Source: Prado023 sp964638055
GTDB lineage: Bacteria; Actinomycetota; Actinomycetes; S36-B12; CAIYMF01
DNA length: 64,000 bases
NCBI GenBank assembly: GCA_964638055.1
Contig: CAZWXF010000003.1
Location: forward strand, 1 to 64,000
Direction of reading: 5' to 3'
Below are positions 45,188 through 53,757 of this stretch, one piece after another. Every line of letters begins with the position of its first letter. Position 1 is the first letter of the stretch. The notes under the pieces are model-generated. The model was not told the DNA's origin and searched no databases. It worked only from the letters and a program-made list of their open reading frames with translations. The position numbers and the translations under genes were made by a program.

Positions 45188-45976
45188 GCGCCCCTCTGGC
45201 CTGATGCCCTCTGCTACAGGCCCAGCTCTCCTGTTGGCCATCCACCGGGTGGCCAGCCATCGGGGCATCCCAGGCGAACAGGCCGTGGTCACCTCCGGAG
45301 TGGCAGACACACAGATGGTCGCCTCACCGCCACCGGCACGGCTGTGGTCGCAGTGCGCACCGACGCCTGGACTCAGGCACGAATCTGCCCCGAAATCCCC
45401 CTTCTAGGACCCCGTCCCGGGACCAGATAGCGCATGTGCGCTCGATATCCACGATTAGGGTGTCCTGCAGGCCGTCTATGCGTGGATTCCGAGCGCGAGT
45501 CGCTGTTCCGCCGACCAGACGGCCGCGAGAACGCGGATTTCGTGGCAAATTTCCGACCGGGCGCGGGGACCCGGTAGTTCGCGGCTCAGATGAGCGCGGG
45601 GCCAGGGCGGCGGAACTTGGCTGACCCGGGACGAGGTTCGCGCGTACGGTACGACGTCCTCGGCCATGTCTTCCATCCCGACCCTGGAGATGGCCGCCCA
45701 GGGGTCTCCGTGAGATCGCGATAGTCATGCACGGCCGGATCTCGACGTCGGGTAGTCCGGTCCGGCGTCTCGGATCGGACCTGCCGGCGAAGCATCGATC
45801 GCGACACCGACGGGGGCACTGCGGGCTGTACCGATCTCGGCGGGTGATCCGGCTGGTGGGAGGAACCCTCGCGATCAGGCGGTCAGCGTCCGATCCGGGC
45901 CCGTCCCAGCCCGATACACGGTCCTGAGCATGCGAATGCCCCGGTGGGGTCGGCCCGACCGGGGCATTCGCCAGGG
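45188..45976. other. Gene-free region upstream of the tmRNA 3' end
   Basis: 789 bp with lower GC than its surroundings. Open frames here have no family features and poor third-position GC. The only structure I can support is the ssrA terminator at its right edge (45933-45970). No tRNA, integrase or attachment-site duplicate of the tmRNA end was found by eye. Confidence 0.5.
45933..45970 (-). terminator. ssrA terminator
   Basis: Perfect 13-bp stem (CGAATGCCCCGGT / ACCGGGGCATTCG) with a 12-base loop, starting 7 bases after the tmRNA discriminator base on the minus strand. Confidence 0.8.
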
Positions 45977-46341
45977 TGGAGGTGCCGGGAATCGAACCCG
46001 GGTCCATCGGTGCCTCTGAACGACCTTCTCCGGGCGCAGCCACGCTGTCGCGTTCTCGACCTGCGCGCTTCGTGCGGCACTGCGCGCAACGCGGTCCAGC
46101 AACTGTTAGTTGTCCCGTCTCACCCCGTTACCGGGTGGGTTGGTGAGTCTCCTGAACGACGCCAGATTCGGGGCGGAGACGCCCCCGGTCTGACGGATCT
46201 CGGGGCTCGCTCAGACGGCGAGGGCGAGATCAGTGCGCTTAACATCGGCACTTGTTGTTTTGGCAGGCGTTTGCGAGATTTCTGCCATCCTCGGCCCGCT
46301 TCTCCGTTCGACCACATCCGATGTCGAAACCTGTCACCCCC
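45977..46341 (-). ncRNA. ssrA: tmRNA (SsrA)
   Basis: Transfer-messenger RNA for rescuing stalled ribosomes. Its 5' end on the minus strand, GGGGGTGACAGGTTTCGAC, pairs with the 3' end CACCTCC (seven-pair acceptor stem, one G-U), followed by discriminator A; the full CCA is not encoded. GGTTCGATTCCC-type T-loop sequence is present. The tag frame (46211-46264) reads AKTTSADVKRTDLALAV then TGA, ending LAV rather than the usual LAA. About 365 nt, normal length. A terminator follows at 45933-45970. Confidence 0.93.
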
Positions 46342-46616
46342 TGTGCAGTTGTCAACGTGCGGTCGTTCCACCAGTACAACGGTGGCACCGCCGGGGATCT
46401 TCCCTCCGGGCCTCCGATGAGCCGCGCCTGTGGGCGTCCATCTGGCTGGTCGTCCTGATCCTCACCCGGCGACCCGGGCGACTCCAGAACCGCTCAAGTC
46501 TACCCGAACAGGGCCGGCGCCGGGGAACGCCGAATGGCAGGCTCGCCTACCATGCTGGGAGGCACCCGGGTCCGCTTGGTCGATCACGGCTCGTTCCCGG
46601 GACCGCAGGAGGAACC

Positions 46617-46955
46617 GTGAAGCTGATCACCGCCGTCGTGAAGCCGCACATGCTCGAGGATGTCAAGGCCGCTCTCCGGGAGGCCGGGGTCGAGGGGATG
46701 ACGGTCTCGGAGGCATCCGGCTTCGGCCGGCAGCGCGGACACGTGGAGGTGTACCGCGGCGCCGAGTACAAGGTGGACCTGGTACCCAAGGCCCGCCTGG
46801 AGCTGCTCGTCACAGATGATGTGGTCGACCGACTGCTTCGGGTGATCACGGAATCGGCGCGGACCGGCAGCATCGGGGACGGAAAGATCTGGGTGACTCC
46901 CGTCGAGTCGATAGTGCGGGTCCGCACGGGCGAGCGGGACTCCGAGGCCGTCTGA
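46617..46955 (+). CDS. glnB: Nitrogen regulatory protein PII
   Basis: 112-residue signal protein that senses ATP/ADP and 2-oxoglutarate. The T-loop GFGRQRGHVEVYRGAEYKVDLVPK places Tyr51 (the residue modified by nucleotidylation) correctly; ARTGSIGDGKIWV is the second PROSITE-type signature. GTG at 46617 with AGGAGG upstream. Unlike most actinobacterial loci there is no amtB or glnD beside it, so its partner cannot be read from context. Confidence 0.93.
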   Translation: MKLITAVVKPHMLEDVKAALREAGVEGMTVSEASGFGRQRGHVEVYRGAEYKVDLVPKARLELLVTDDVVDRLLRVITESARTGSIGDGKIWVTPVESIVRVRTGERDSEAV

Positions 46956-47058
46956 CTCGCCGGGTCCACGACGGCGGGCACCGTCCTGGGACGGCCCCCA
47001 CGCCACCGTGTCCACCTGTAGCCCCCGCGTCCACCGCGGCCATGTCCGACTTCACCGG

Positions 47059-47094
47059 CGAGCCCGATCGCGCCACCGAGCCCGATCGCGCCAC
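47059..47094. repeat. 18-bp direct repeat, two tandem copies
   Basis: GAGCCCGATCGCGCCACC occurs twice in tandem and is followed by a partial third (GAGCC). It lies in the 226-bp space between glnB and the AGPS-like gene, where no gene is visible. Confidence 0.7.
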
Positions 47095-47181
47095 CGAGCC
47101 GCACGAACCGAGCATGCCCCGTGGGACTCGACCGTCGTCGCTGCAGCGGCCCCGGGCACTCCCGGGGTCTGCCCCGAGGCG

Positions 47182-48864
47182 TCAGCCTACGAGCGCGCCC
47201 GGATTCATCACGCCCTCGGGATCCAGGCCCGCCTTCACCGAGCGCAGGAGGTCCAGCCCGAGACCCCCGATCTCGGCACCCAACCAGGGCGCGTGATCTC
47301 GTCCGACGCCGTGGTGATGGGTGATCGTAGCCCCCGACCCGACGACGGCCTCGTTGACGGCACGCTTGGCCATGTGCCACTGGGCTCGAGCGGCCGCCGC
47401 GCTGGACCCCTCGCGACCCGGTTCCCCAGCCATCCGCGCCATCACGGTGAAGTACAGGCAGGCCCCCGTCGGATAGATGTGCGAGATGTGGGACATGACG
47501 ATCGGCGGCGTCCCCTGGGAGGTCAGCGACTCGATGAGTGCGTGTCGCATCGCTGCGCGCGTGGCCCCCAGGTTCGACCACCGCGTCGCGGTCTCCAGGG
47601 TCTCGACGAGGACCCCGGCGTCGAGCAGCGAGTCGCGCTGCCGTGGCGCGTCGAACCTGTGCCGTCGCCACGCCTGGCCTGCGGCGCTGCCCAGCGCGAC
47701 GCCCCCCGCCCGCCGGATGAGGTCGCTCGCCTCGCTGCGGCGGACGCGGATCATCCGAGGGGACCCCTCCCACCCGAACACGCCCAGGCACCCCTGCGAC
47801 CGCCCGCGCAGGCGCAGGTAGCCATCCAGTGCCTTGGTCTGTGGGCCGTGGCCGCGCAGGGCGAGCTGCAACTCCGTCTCCTGCGGATCGGACAGCCGGC
47901 AGACATCGGGAGCCGTGTCCGCCCGATAGCTGTCCTGGGCGAACGCACGCAGGAGGCGCAGCCCGGAGGCGAGGTCAGGGAACATCCAGCCCTCGTACCG
48001 GGACTGTGCGCCCGGTCGCCGGACCCGGACCGTGACCTCGGTGATGATCCCGAAGGCTCCCTCGGAGCCGATGACGAGCTGGCGCAGATCCGGCCCTGCC
48101 GCGTTCGGGGTGCCCGTGCCCACAGCGAGCACGCCGCGTGGAGTCGCCATCCTCAGGGCCACCACCATCGAGTCGAAGCGCCCGAATCCGGCCGAGGCCT
48201 GACCCGCCGAGCGGGTCGCCGCGTAGCCGCCGATGGTCGCCCGCGCGAACGACTGCGGGACATGTCCCAGGGTCAGTCCGTGCGCTGACAGGAGGCGCTC
48301 TGCCTCAGGGCCCGTGGTCCCGGGGAGGAAGCGGGCGGTGCGGTCCTCGGCCGAGGCGGCCAACAGCCCCCGCATCCGCGACGTGTCCACCGCGATGACG
48401 CCCTGGTGGCCGACCCCTGTGACTGGCTCGACGCCGCCTACCACGCTGGTCCCGCCGCCGACCGGGATCACCGCCAGGCGATGGGCGTTGGCAGCAGCCA
48501 GTATCCGGACGACCTCGCCCTCAGCTGCTGGGCTCACGACCGCATCCGGTGCGCCCAGCGCCTCGCCGGAGCGCTGGCGCAGGAGGTCGTCGAGCGAGGA
48601 GCCGGCGCTGTGGCGCAGCCGCGCCATCCGGTCGCTGCGCACGTTCGGGCCCCCGACGATCTCGACCAGGGCCGCGCGCGCATCGTCGGGCAGCTTGGGA
48701 TCCGCGAGCTGCAGCTCTGCGGGGGGAGTGACAGCGCTCGGGGACGGCGGGCCGATGCGTTCGGCGAGCCATGCCAGCCCGTGCTCGGGAAGCCCGGGTG
48801 AAGGCTCCTCGTCCCAGCGGGCGAAAGGTCGGGCGTGAGGCGAGGTGATCGTCAGGTCTCCCAT
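47182..48864 (-). CDS. FAD-binding oxidase, alkyl-DHAP synthase (AGPS)-like
   Basis: 560-residue flavoprotein of the vanillyl-alcohol-oxidase fold. PCMH FAD domain: VIPVGGGTSVVGGVEP (around residues 140-155), ATIGGYAATRSAGQASAGFG, VIGSEGAFGIITEVTV. Near the C-terminus THHHGVGRDHAPWL is the histidine cluster characteristic of alkyldihydroxyacetonephosphate synthases. Whether it makes ether lipids is not known; it may oxidise another substrate. The start ATG at 48864 lies in a short divergent promoter shared with tetR-glpD, the order seen for Rv2251/Rv2250c/Rv2249c in M. tuberculosis. Confidence 0.85.
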   Translation of the reverse strand: MGDLTITSPHARPFARWDEEPSPGLPEHGLAWLAERIGPPSPSAVTPPAELQLADPKLPDDARAALVEIVGGPNVRSDRMARLRHSAGSSLDDLLRQRSGEALGAPDAVVSPAAEGEVVRILAAANAHRLAVIPVGGGTSVVGGVEPVTGVGHQGVIAVDTSRMRGLLAASAEDRTARFLPGTTGPEAERLLSAHGLTLGHVPQSFARATIGGYAATRSAGQASAGFGRFDSMVVALRMATPRGVLAVGTGTPNAAGPDLRQLVIGSEGAFGIITEVTVRVRRPGAQSRYEGWMFPDLASGLRLLRAFAQDSYRADTAPDVCRLSDPQETELQLALRGHGPQTKALDGYLRLRGRSQGCLGVFGWEGSPRMIRVRRSEASDLIRRAGGVALGSAAGQAWRRHRFDAPRQRDSLLDAGVLVETLETATRWSNLGATRAAMRHALIESLTSQGTPPIVMSHISHIYPTGACLYFTVMARMAGEPGREGSSAAAARAQWHMAKRAVNEAVVGSGATITHHHGVGRDHAPWLGAEIGGLGLDLLRSVKAGLDPEGVMNPGALVG

Positions 48865-48867
48865 GGC

Positions 48868-48900
48868 GTTACAGTGTGACACATGCAGTCGAAACGTAAC
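48868..48900. promoter_or_regulatory. Candidate operator in the AGPS-like/tetR divergent region
   Basis: An imperfect inverted repeat, GTTACAGTGTGAC and GTCGAAACGTAAC (matching GTTAC..GAC ends), directly upstream of the AGPS-like start. Its position suits a site for the adjacent TetR-type regulator. No biochemical consensus is known to me, so this is inference from symmetry. Confidence 0.4.
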
Positions 48901-49101
48901 ATTCCAGGGTCTTTCGCGGCCGTCAACGGCCCGGTCGTCGGGCAGCCACGCTACCTCGGCCGTGAGGCTGGTGACGCTCAGCGCTCTGAGGTCGACGAGG
49001 CGACACAACGGCCCACGTCCCCGCCAACCGGGCCCGCGGACGTCGACCTGACAGCTCGGGCCTCGGCTGGGCCGGGTGCGGCCGAGATCGAAGCGCCGAG
49101 T

Positions 49102-49716
49102 GTGACGGCAACCGACGCGCCGCCCTCGGACCAGGGCGCCCAGGTCGGCAGCGCGACGGGGGAGGCGATCCTGGCTGCGGCCCGGTCCCTCGCCCTGGAC
49201 GTCGGGTTCCGTCGGGCGACGATCGTCGATGTCGCCCGACGTGCGGGGGTCTCGCGCATGACGGTCTATCGCGAGTTCGAGGACCTGGGCTCCATCTGGA
49301 GCGACCTGCTCACCCAGGAGCTCGTCGCCATGATGGACGACGCGGCGGGCGACCTCGTTGGGGTCAACGCCCGGGAGCGCCTGGTCCGCGCCGCCGAGGC
49401 GCTGGTCACCGGCATCAGTCATCACCCCCTGTTCCGGCGCGCGCTGGACGTGGATCCTGAGCTCCTGCTCCCGCTCGTCGTCGACCGGTTCGGGTCGAGC
49501 CAGCAGGCCGCGCTCGAGCACATCGAGGCGCTGCTCTCCGTCGGCGTCCTCGACGGCTCCATCGACGTGGACCGCGCGACAGCGAGCGCCGCGTGCGCGG
49601 TGCTCCTCACGGTTCAGTCCTTCATCTTCTCGGCCCGGGTCCTTGAGGCCCGTGACGATTCCAAGGTCGTTCTCGGCGAGCTGGGCGTGCTCCTCGACAG
49701 GTACCTGGCACCGTGA
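49102..49716 (+). CDS. TetR-family transcriptional regulator
   Basis: Repressor-type regulator. The DNA-binding domain is residues 17-63: ILAAARSLALDVGFRRATIVDVARRAGVSRMTVYREF (helix-turn-helix) with the usual Tyr-Arg-x-Phe end. The C-terminal ligand domain is helical. The GTG at 49102 gives 204 residues, normal for the family. The frame is open back to an ATG at 48883, which would add 73 unconserved residues with poorer codon bias and would place the operator-like repeat inside the gene. Stop overlaps glpD as GTGA, so it most likely controls glpD and the divergent AGPS-like gene. Confidence 0.85.
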   Translation: MTATDAPPSDQGAQVGSATGEAILAAARSLALDVGFRRATIVDVARRAGVSRMTVYREFEDLGSIWSDLLTQELVAMMDDAAGDLVGVNARERLVRAAEALVTGISHHPLFRRALDVDPELLLPLVVDRFGSSQQAALEHIEALLSVGVLDGSIDVDRATASAACAVLLTVQSFIFSARVLEARDDSKVVLGELGVLLDRYLAP

Positions 49717-51323
49717 ACGGCATCGGCGATTCCCACCTGAGCGCCCGCCGCCGCGAGCGCGACCTCGACCTGCTCGCCGGTGGGGAGATCGTGGACGTGC
49801 TGGTCGTGGGGGGCGGCATCACCGGTGCCGGGGTGGCCCTCGACGCGGCCGCCCGCGGCCTCTCCGTGGCCCTCATCGAGCGCGGCGACCTCGCCGCCGG
49901 GACCTCGCGGTGGTCCTCCAAGCTGGTCCACGGCGGTGTGCGGTACCTGGCGACCGGGAAGGTCGGCGTCGCCGCCGAGAGCGTGCGGGAGCGCGGCATC
50001 CTGGCCACCAACGTCGCGCCTCACCTCATCCGTCCGCTGCCCTTCGTGACGGCCATCGGCGAGCACGGCGTGGGGGCGGGCATGGCTGCCGCCGTCATCG
50101 CCGGGTACGAGGGCATGGACCTGCTTCGTCGCACGGTCCGCACGCCCGGGTCCCTGTTCCCGGCGCCCCGGATGATCGACGCCGAGACCACCCAGCGGCT
50201 CATCCCCGGCATCGCCCGCGACGGCCTTCGATCCGGCGTGCTCAACTGGGACGGTCAGGTCGAGGACGACGCCCGACTCGTCATCGCGGTGGCTCGGACC
50301 GCCGCGTCGTACGGAGCCCGGATCCTCACGCGGGTCGAAGCCCTGGAGGTCGGTCCCGGCGGTGCGCGCGCCGTCGTCCTGGGCGCCGGCGGCGGTTCCT
50401 CGCCTGCCGGAACGGGCGTCGGGTCGATGATCGACATCCGGGCGCGGAACGTCGTGAACGCCACCGGCGTCTGGGCCGATCACCTGGACCCCTCGGTGGT
50501 GCTGCGGCCCTCCCGCGGGACGCACCTGGTCGTCTCTGCCAGCGCGCTGGGTCATCCGACGGCGGCTCTCGGGACCCCGGTGCCCGGCCACTTCGGCCGG
50601 GTGGTCTTCGCGCTGCCGCAGGCCGAGGGGACCGTGATCCTGGGCCTCACAGACGTGCCGGCCGAAGAGGTCAGCTACAGCCCGCAGGCCTCCTCCGACG
50701 AGGTCGACTTCCTGCTCGACACGTTCTCGGAGGCCCTGGCCCGACCGCTGGACCGCTCCGACGTCCTCGGCGTCTACAGCGGCCTGCGTCCCCTGCTGGC
50801 CGCGCCGGAGGAGGGGCAGGAGACCTCGGATCTCTCCCGTCGCCACTCCGTGATCCGGCACTCCGGGATGATCACGGTCACCGGCGGGAAGCTCACCACC
50901 TACCGGCGGATGGCCGCGGACGTCGTGGACCTGCTCACCGACAGGCCCTGCCCAACGGCCGAGCTCCCGCTCGTGGGTTCTGCCGGGAAGCTGCCCCGGC
51001 CGGCTGATCCGGGCATGGCGCGTCCCGGATCGAGGTCCGACGCGGAGGTCGGCGGCTCGTCCACCGAGCTGCCAGCGCGTCTCGTGCGGCGGTTCGGGTC
51101 GGAGGCCGCCGATGTCGCGGCGATGGCCGAGGGGGATCCGGCCCTCCTGGCGCCCATCGCCCCCGGCGTGCCCGCGCTCGGCGTGGAGGTGCTCTGGGGG
51201 ATGGCGGCCGAGGGGGCGCTCACGATGGACGACGTGCTTGACACACGGCTGCGCCTCGACCTCGTCCCGGCGTGGCGGCGGGCCGCCGACGAGGCCGCGA
51301 GGGACCTGCAGCCAGCCACCTGA
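49713..51323 (+). CDS. glpD: Glycerol-3-phosphate dehydrogenase/oxidase GlpD
   Basis: 536-residue FAD enzyme that oxidises glycerol-3-phosphate to DHAP and passes electrons to quinone. N-terminal Rossmann motif VLVVGGGITGAGVALDAAARG, then RGDLAAGTSRWSSKLVHGGVRYL, the family signature; the C-terminal third is the extra helical domain of GlpD. GTG start overlaps the tetR stop. Resembles Mtb GlpD1 by context. Glycerol kinase and facilitator genes are not in the window. Its 3' side runs into a repeat patch. Confidence 0.93.
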   Translation: MNGIGDSHLSARRRERDLDLLAGGEIVDVLVVGGGITGAGVALDAAARGLSVALIERGDLAAGTSRWSSKLVHGGVRYLATGKVGVAAESVRERGILATNVAPHLIRPLPFVTAIGEHGVGAGMAAAVIAGYEGMDLLRRTVRTPGSLFPAPRMIDAETTQRLIPGIARDGLRSGVLNWDGQVEDDARLVIAVARTAASYGARILTRVEALEVGPGGARAVVLGAGGGSSPAGTGVGSMIDIRARNVVNATGVWADHLDPSVVLRPSRGTHLVVSASALGHPTAALGTPVPGHFGRVVFALPQAEGTVILGLTDVPAEEVSYSPQASSDEVDFLLDTFSEALARPLDRSDVLGVYSGLRPLLAAPEEGQETSDLSRRHSVIRHSGMITVTGGKLTTYRRMAADVVDLLTDRPCPTAELPLVGSAGKLPRPADPGMARPGSRSDAEVGGSSTELPARLVRRFGSEAADVAAMAEGDPALLAPIAPGVPALGVEVLWGMAAEGALTMDDVLDTRLRLDLVPAWRRAADEAARDLQPAT

Positions 51324-51339
51324 CCACCGCCCGCCGCTT

Positions 51340-51640
51340 GAGCCCCCACCGGTCGAGCCGCGCCGGTCGAGACCCGCGCCGGTCGAGCCTGTTCGACCGG
51401 AGGGATGGGGTCTCGATCGGGTTCGATGCGGTGCTGGTCTCGACGGGCTCGACCAGCGTGTCGCCGCTGTCCTGCCGGTCGAGGTTGTCGACCCGCGCCG
51501 GTCGAGCCTGTCGAGACCAAGCCGGTCGAGCCCGCCGCGACTGAGCCCGTCGGCGGGTCGAGCCCGTCGGTCGAGCCCAGTCGAGACTGAGCCGCCGAGA
51601 CCCCGCCGGTCGAGCCTGTCGAGACCACCAACGGTGGCCT
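51340..51640. repeat. Patch of dispersed repeats downstream of glpD
   Basis: Some ten full or degenerate GGTCGAGCC-T-GTCGAGACC units in both orientations fill the space between glpD and the broken GIY-YIG gene. Many are partly duplicated into each other (for example successive GGTCGAGCC / GAGCCCGTCGG pieces), suggesting recombination among copies. No gene is visible. Confidence 0.8.
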
Positions 51641-51649
51641 GAGGATCTG

Positions 51650-51966
51650 AATCAGCGGATCCGTGCGCCTCGGATTCCTTGGGTGGGCGACTGCGTCCCG
51701 TGTGCCACCTGGGAGCATGGCGTAGCGGCCCTGCGATCGGGGCCTTGTCGCGTTTGGCCCGGCTCCAGCCCCGGATCTGCTCGTCGGCCACGTCCGCCTC
51801 GGGATGCTGTCATACCACGGGGCCCACGACAGTTCCACGGACCGGCGTCTGTGGGTGTGAGAAGCGCCGCCCGCGTGGTCGTGTTGCCGTACCCGCCGTC
51901 CGGATCCCATGCGGAACCGGCGTAGTAGGAGCCATCTGAGCAGCGCAGCAGGTAGGTCCAGGGCAT
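51650..51966 (-). pseudogene. GIY-YIG nuclease (UPF0213-like), broken by two frameshifts
   Basis: Three frames carry consecutive pieces of a YhbQ/UPF0213-type GIY-YIG domain. From the ATG at 51966: MPWTYLLRCSDGSYYAGSA to about 51895. Then a second frame with RVRQHDHAGGASHTHRRRSV and ELSWAPWYDSIPR to about 51800. Then a third frame with QIRGWSRAKRDKAPIAG. Family members are ~90 residues in one frame. The third frame has no stop near the expected end. Adjacent repeats suggest local decay; base-calling errors could explain it too. Confidence 0.75.
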
Positions 51967-52035
51967 GGGCGGGAATCATTGGACGAACCGCCGGAATCCT
52001 CGCATGGTCCCTCCACAGTCCGGTGAGATGTGCTG

Positions 52036-52222
52036 CTGAGTCGGGGTCTCGACGGGCTCGACCAGCGTTCTGGGGTNNNNNNNNNNNNNNNNNNNNNNNN
52101 NNNNNNNNNNNNNNNNNNNNNNNNNNNNNNNNNNNNNNNNNNNNNNNNNNNNNNNNNNNNNNNNNNNNNNNNNNNNTCGACGGGCTCGACCAGCGTTCTG
52201 GGGTCTCGACCGACGGGGTGGC
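52036..52222. repeat. Repeat patch around the third assembly gap
   Basis: The unit TCGACGGGCTCGACCAGCG followed by TTCTGGGGTC occurs on the left (about 52049-52076) and again on the right (52177-52206) of the N run. It is the GGTCTCGAC..GCTCGACC form of the dispersed repeat. No gene in this space. Confidence 0.8.
52077..52176. other. Assembly gap (100 N)
   Basis: Exactly 100 N between two copies of the same repeat unit, as at the other two gaps. Confidence 0.95.
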
Positions 52223-52232
52223 GGGTTAGGGG

Positions 52233-52892
52233 CTACTCGACCTGCCCAGCGTCGGCCAGCCGCCGCCGCTCCGCGACTCGTCGGACGATGAAGACCAGGA
52301 CTGCCACCGCGATCCCCAGGTAGATGAACGTGCTGACCGCGTCGATGTGCTCCTCCACGAGGTGCCACTGGGAGCCCATGACGTAGCCCGCGCTGAGCAG
52401 CAGGCCGTTCCAGATCGCCGAGCCGAGCGTCGTGTACAGGCAGAACGGCCCCAGCGGCATGGCGGCCGCACCGGCCGGAAGCGAGATCATGCTGCGAACC
52501 CCTGGGATGAGCCGGCCGAAGAAGACGGCTGCGCGACCGCGCCGGGCGAACCAGGCGTCCGCGCGGTCGATGTCGTTGCCGGTGACCAGCGGCACCTTCG
52601 TCAGCCAGCTGCGTGTGCGCTCCTCGCCGAACGCCCGACCTCCCCAGTAGAGGATGAGGGCGCCAGCCAGCGACCCGATCGTCGCGCACAGGAATGTCAG
52701 GGCTCCGTTGAGCTCGCCGAAGTACACCAGGGCGCCCGCCGCAGGGAGGATGACCTCGCTGGGGATCGGTGGGATCACCGACTCCAGCAGGACGAGCAAG
52801 CCGACGCCGACCTCCCCCATGGCGTCGATGACCCGGAGGATGAACCCGATGAGCCCGTCGTCCGCGTACGGCGCGGCCTGGTCGACGAACAT
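52233..52892 (-). CDS. DedA-family membrane protein
   Basis: 219-residue membrane protein of the DedA/VTT (undecaprenyl-phosphate or phospholipid flippase-related) family. Marks: LLESVIPPIPSEVILPAAGALV (re-entrant helix with the conserved Glu) and FFGRLIPGVRSMISLPAGA, the F/Y-x-R-x-x-P-x-x-R motif of the family. About five hydrophobic segments. ATG at 52892; the frame is open upstream, but that part has no family features. Confidence 0.9.
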   Translation of the reverse strand: MFVDQAAPYADDGLIGFILRVIDAMGEVGVGLLVLLESVIPPIPSEVILPAAGALVYFGELNGALTFLCATIGSLAGALILYWGGRAFGEERTRSWLTKVPLVTGNDIDRADAWFARRGRAAVFFGRLIPGVRSMISLPAGAAAMPLGPFCLYTTLGSAIWNGLLLSAGYVMGSQWHLVEEHIDAVSTFIYLGIAVAVLVFIVRRVAERRRLADAGQVE

Positions 52893-53072
52893 CACCGCCC
52901 CAGCCTGCCAGCCCTGGCGACGTGACGTGGGGATGACGCGTGCGGGGATCGGGGGCACCTGTCGGCACCGGTGGTCCTCCCTGTCCGTGCCTTCGAAGGA
53001 GTGCCAGGGTGACGGGCACCGCCTGAACGTCTGCGTTCTCGAGGTCCCGTTCCAGGTGACCGGGGTGGGCAT

Positions 53073-53151
53073 CGGACCGGGCCTGGCTTCGGACCGGGCC
53101 TGCTTCGGACCGGGCCTGGCTTCGGACCGGGCCTGCTTCGGACCGGGCTGG
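53073..53151. repeat. Minisatellite: five tandem copies of a 15-16 bp unit
   Basis: CGGACCGGGCCTG-(G)-CTT is repeated about five times, with 16- and 15-bp versions alternating, so the pattern also has a 31-bp period. It lies in the 385-bp space between the divergent DedA and metallopeptidase genes, which holds no other feature I can support. Confidence 0.8.
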
Positions 53152-53277
53152 ACACCGACAACGACAGCAAGCTCCCCCCAAGGCTGTCACCGCCTGGTCA
53201 GGGCGAGTGCTGGGGTCGTCCGGGGCCAGCGGGGCGGCGCGTCGATCCGAGCGCCGGTGGGCAAGGATCGTCCTGTG

Positions 53278-53622
53278 ATGGACATGCCCCGCGAGCTGTT
53301 CGAGGCCCTCGTCAGCGACGCGCTCGACGAGATCCCGCCCGGGCTGGCGCGGCTCATCGCCAACTGCGTGATCCTCGTGGAGGACGATCCGCCCGCGGGT
53401 GCCCGGCTCCTCGGGCTCTACGAGGGCGTTCCCCTGACCGAGCGGGGCTCCTACTATGCGGGCTTCCTGCCCGATCGGATAACAATCTTCCGCCGGCCCA
53501 TCCTGGCGATCTGTGACACGCCCGAGGATGTGGTCCACGAGGTACGCGTGACGGTCATCCACGAGGTCGCCCATCACTTCGGGATCGACGACGAGCGCCT
53601 CCACGAGCTCGGCTGGGGCTGA
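53278..53622 (+). CDS. Zincin-like metallopeptidase (DUF1025 family)
   Basis: 114-residue minimal zinc metallopeptidase-like protein. Residues 95-104 (HEVAHHFGID) give the HExxHxxGxxD-type zinc site: His95, Glu96, His99, and Asp104 as likely third ligand; MDMPRELFEALVSDALDEIP is the family N-terminus. Proteolytic activity is not proven for the family. ATG at 53278; an in-frame ATG two codons later and a GTG one codon earlier are possible. Confidence 0.88.
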   Translation: MDMPRELFEALVSDALDEIPPGLARLIANCVILVEDDPPAGARLLGLYEGVPLTERGSYYAGFLPDRITIFRRPILAICDTPEDVVHEVRVTVIHEVAHHFGIDDERLHELGWG

Positions 53623-53757
53623 CGCGCGGGACTCGGGGTGCCAGGCGTCGTGGCAGCGCTGGGTACCGGCAGAGCCGTGTGGCCGGACCCCCCGCGGCGC
53701 GCGCCACGGGGCCGACCCGTCAATAGTCTGGGGCCACGTCGTCCAGGGAGGCATCCC

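Noticed and set aside
45977..46060. tRNA gene on the minus strand (T-arm-like GGTTCGATTCCC)
   Set aside because: No anticodon arm fits nearby; the 5' partner GGGGGTGACAGG lies 300 bases away with a tag frame between, so it is tmRNA.
48883..49101. 73-residue N-terminal extension of the TetR regulator
   Set aside because: Low third-position GC compared with neighbours, no conserved fold, and it would put the operator-like inverted repeat inside the gene. Kept only as an alternative start.
49614..51791. Long minus-strand open frame opposite glpD
   Set aside because: Shadow of glpD. Only its first few codons (about 51791-51730) are meaningful, as the last piece of the broken GIY-YIG gene.
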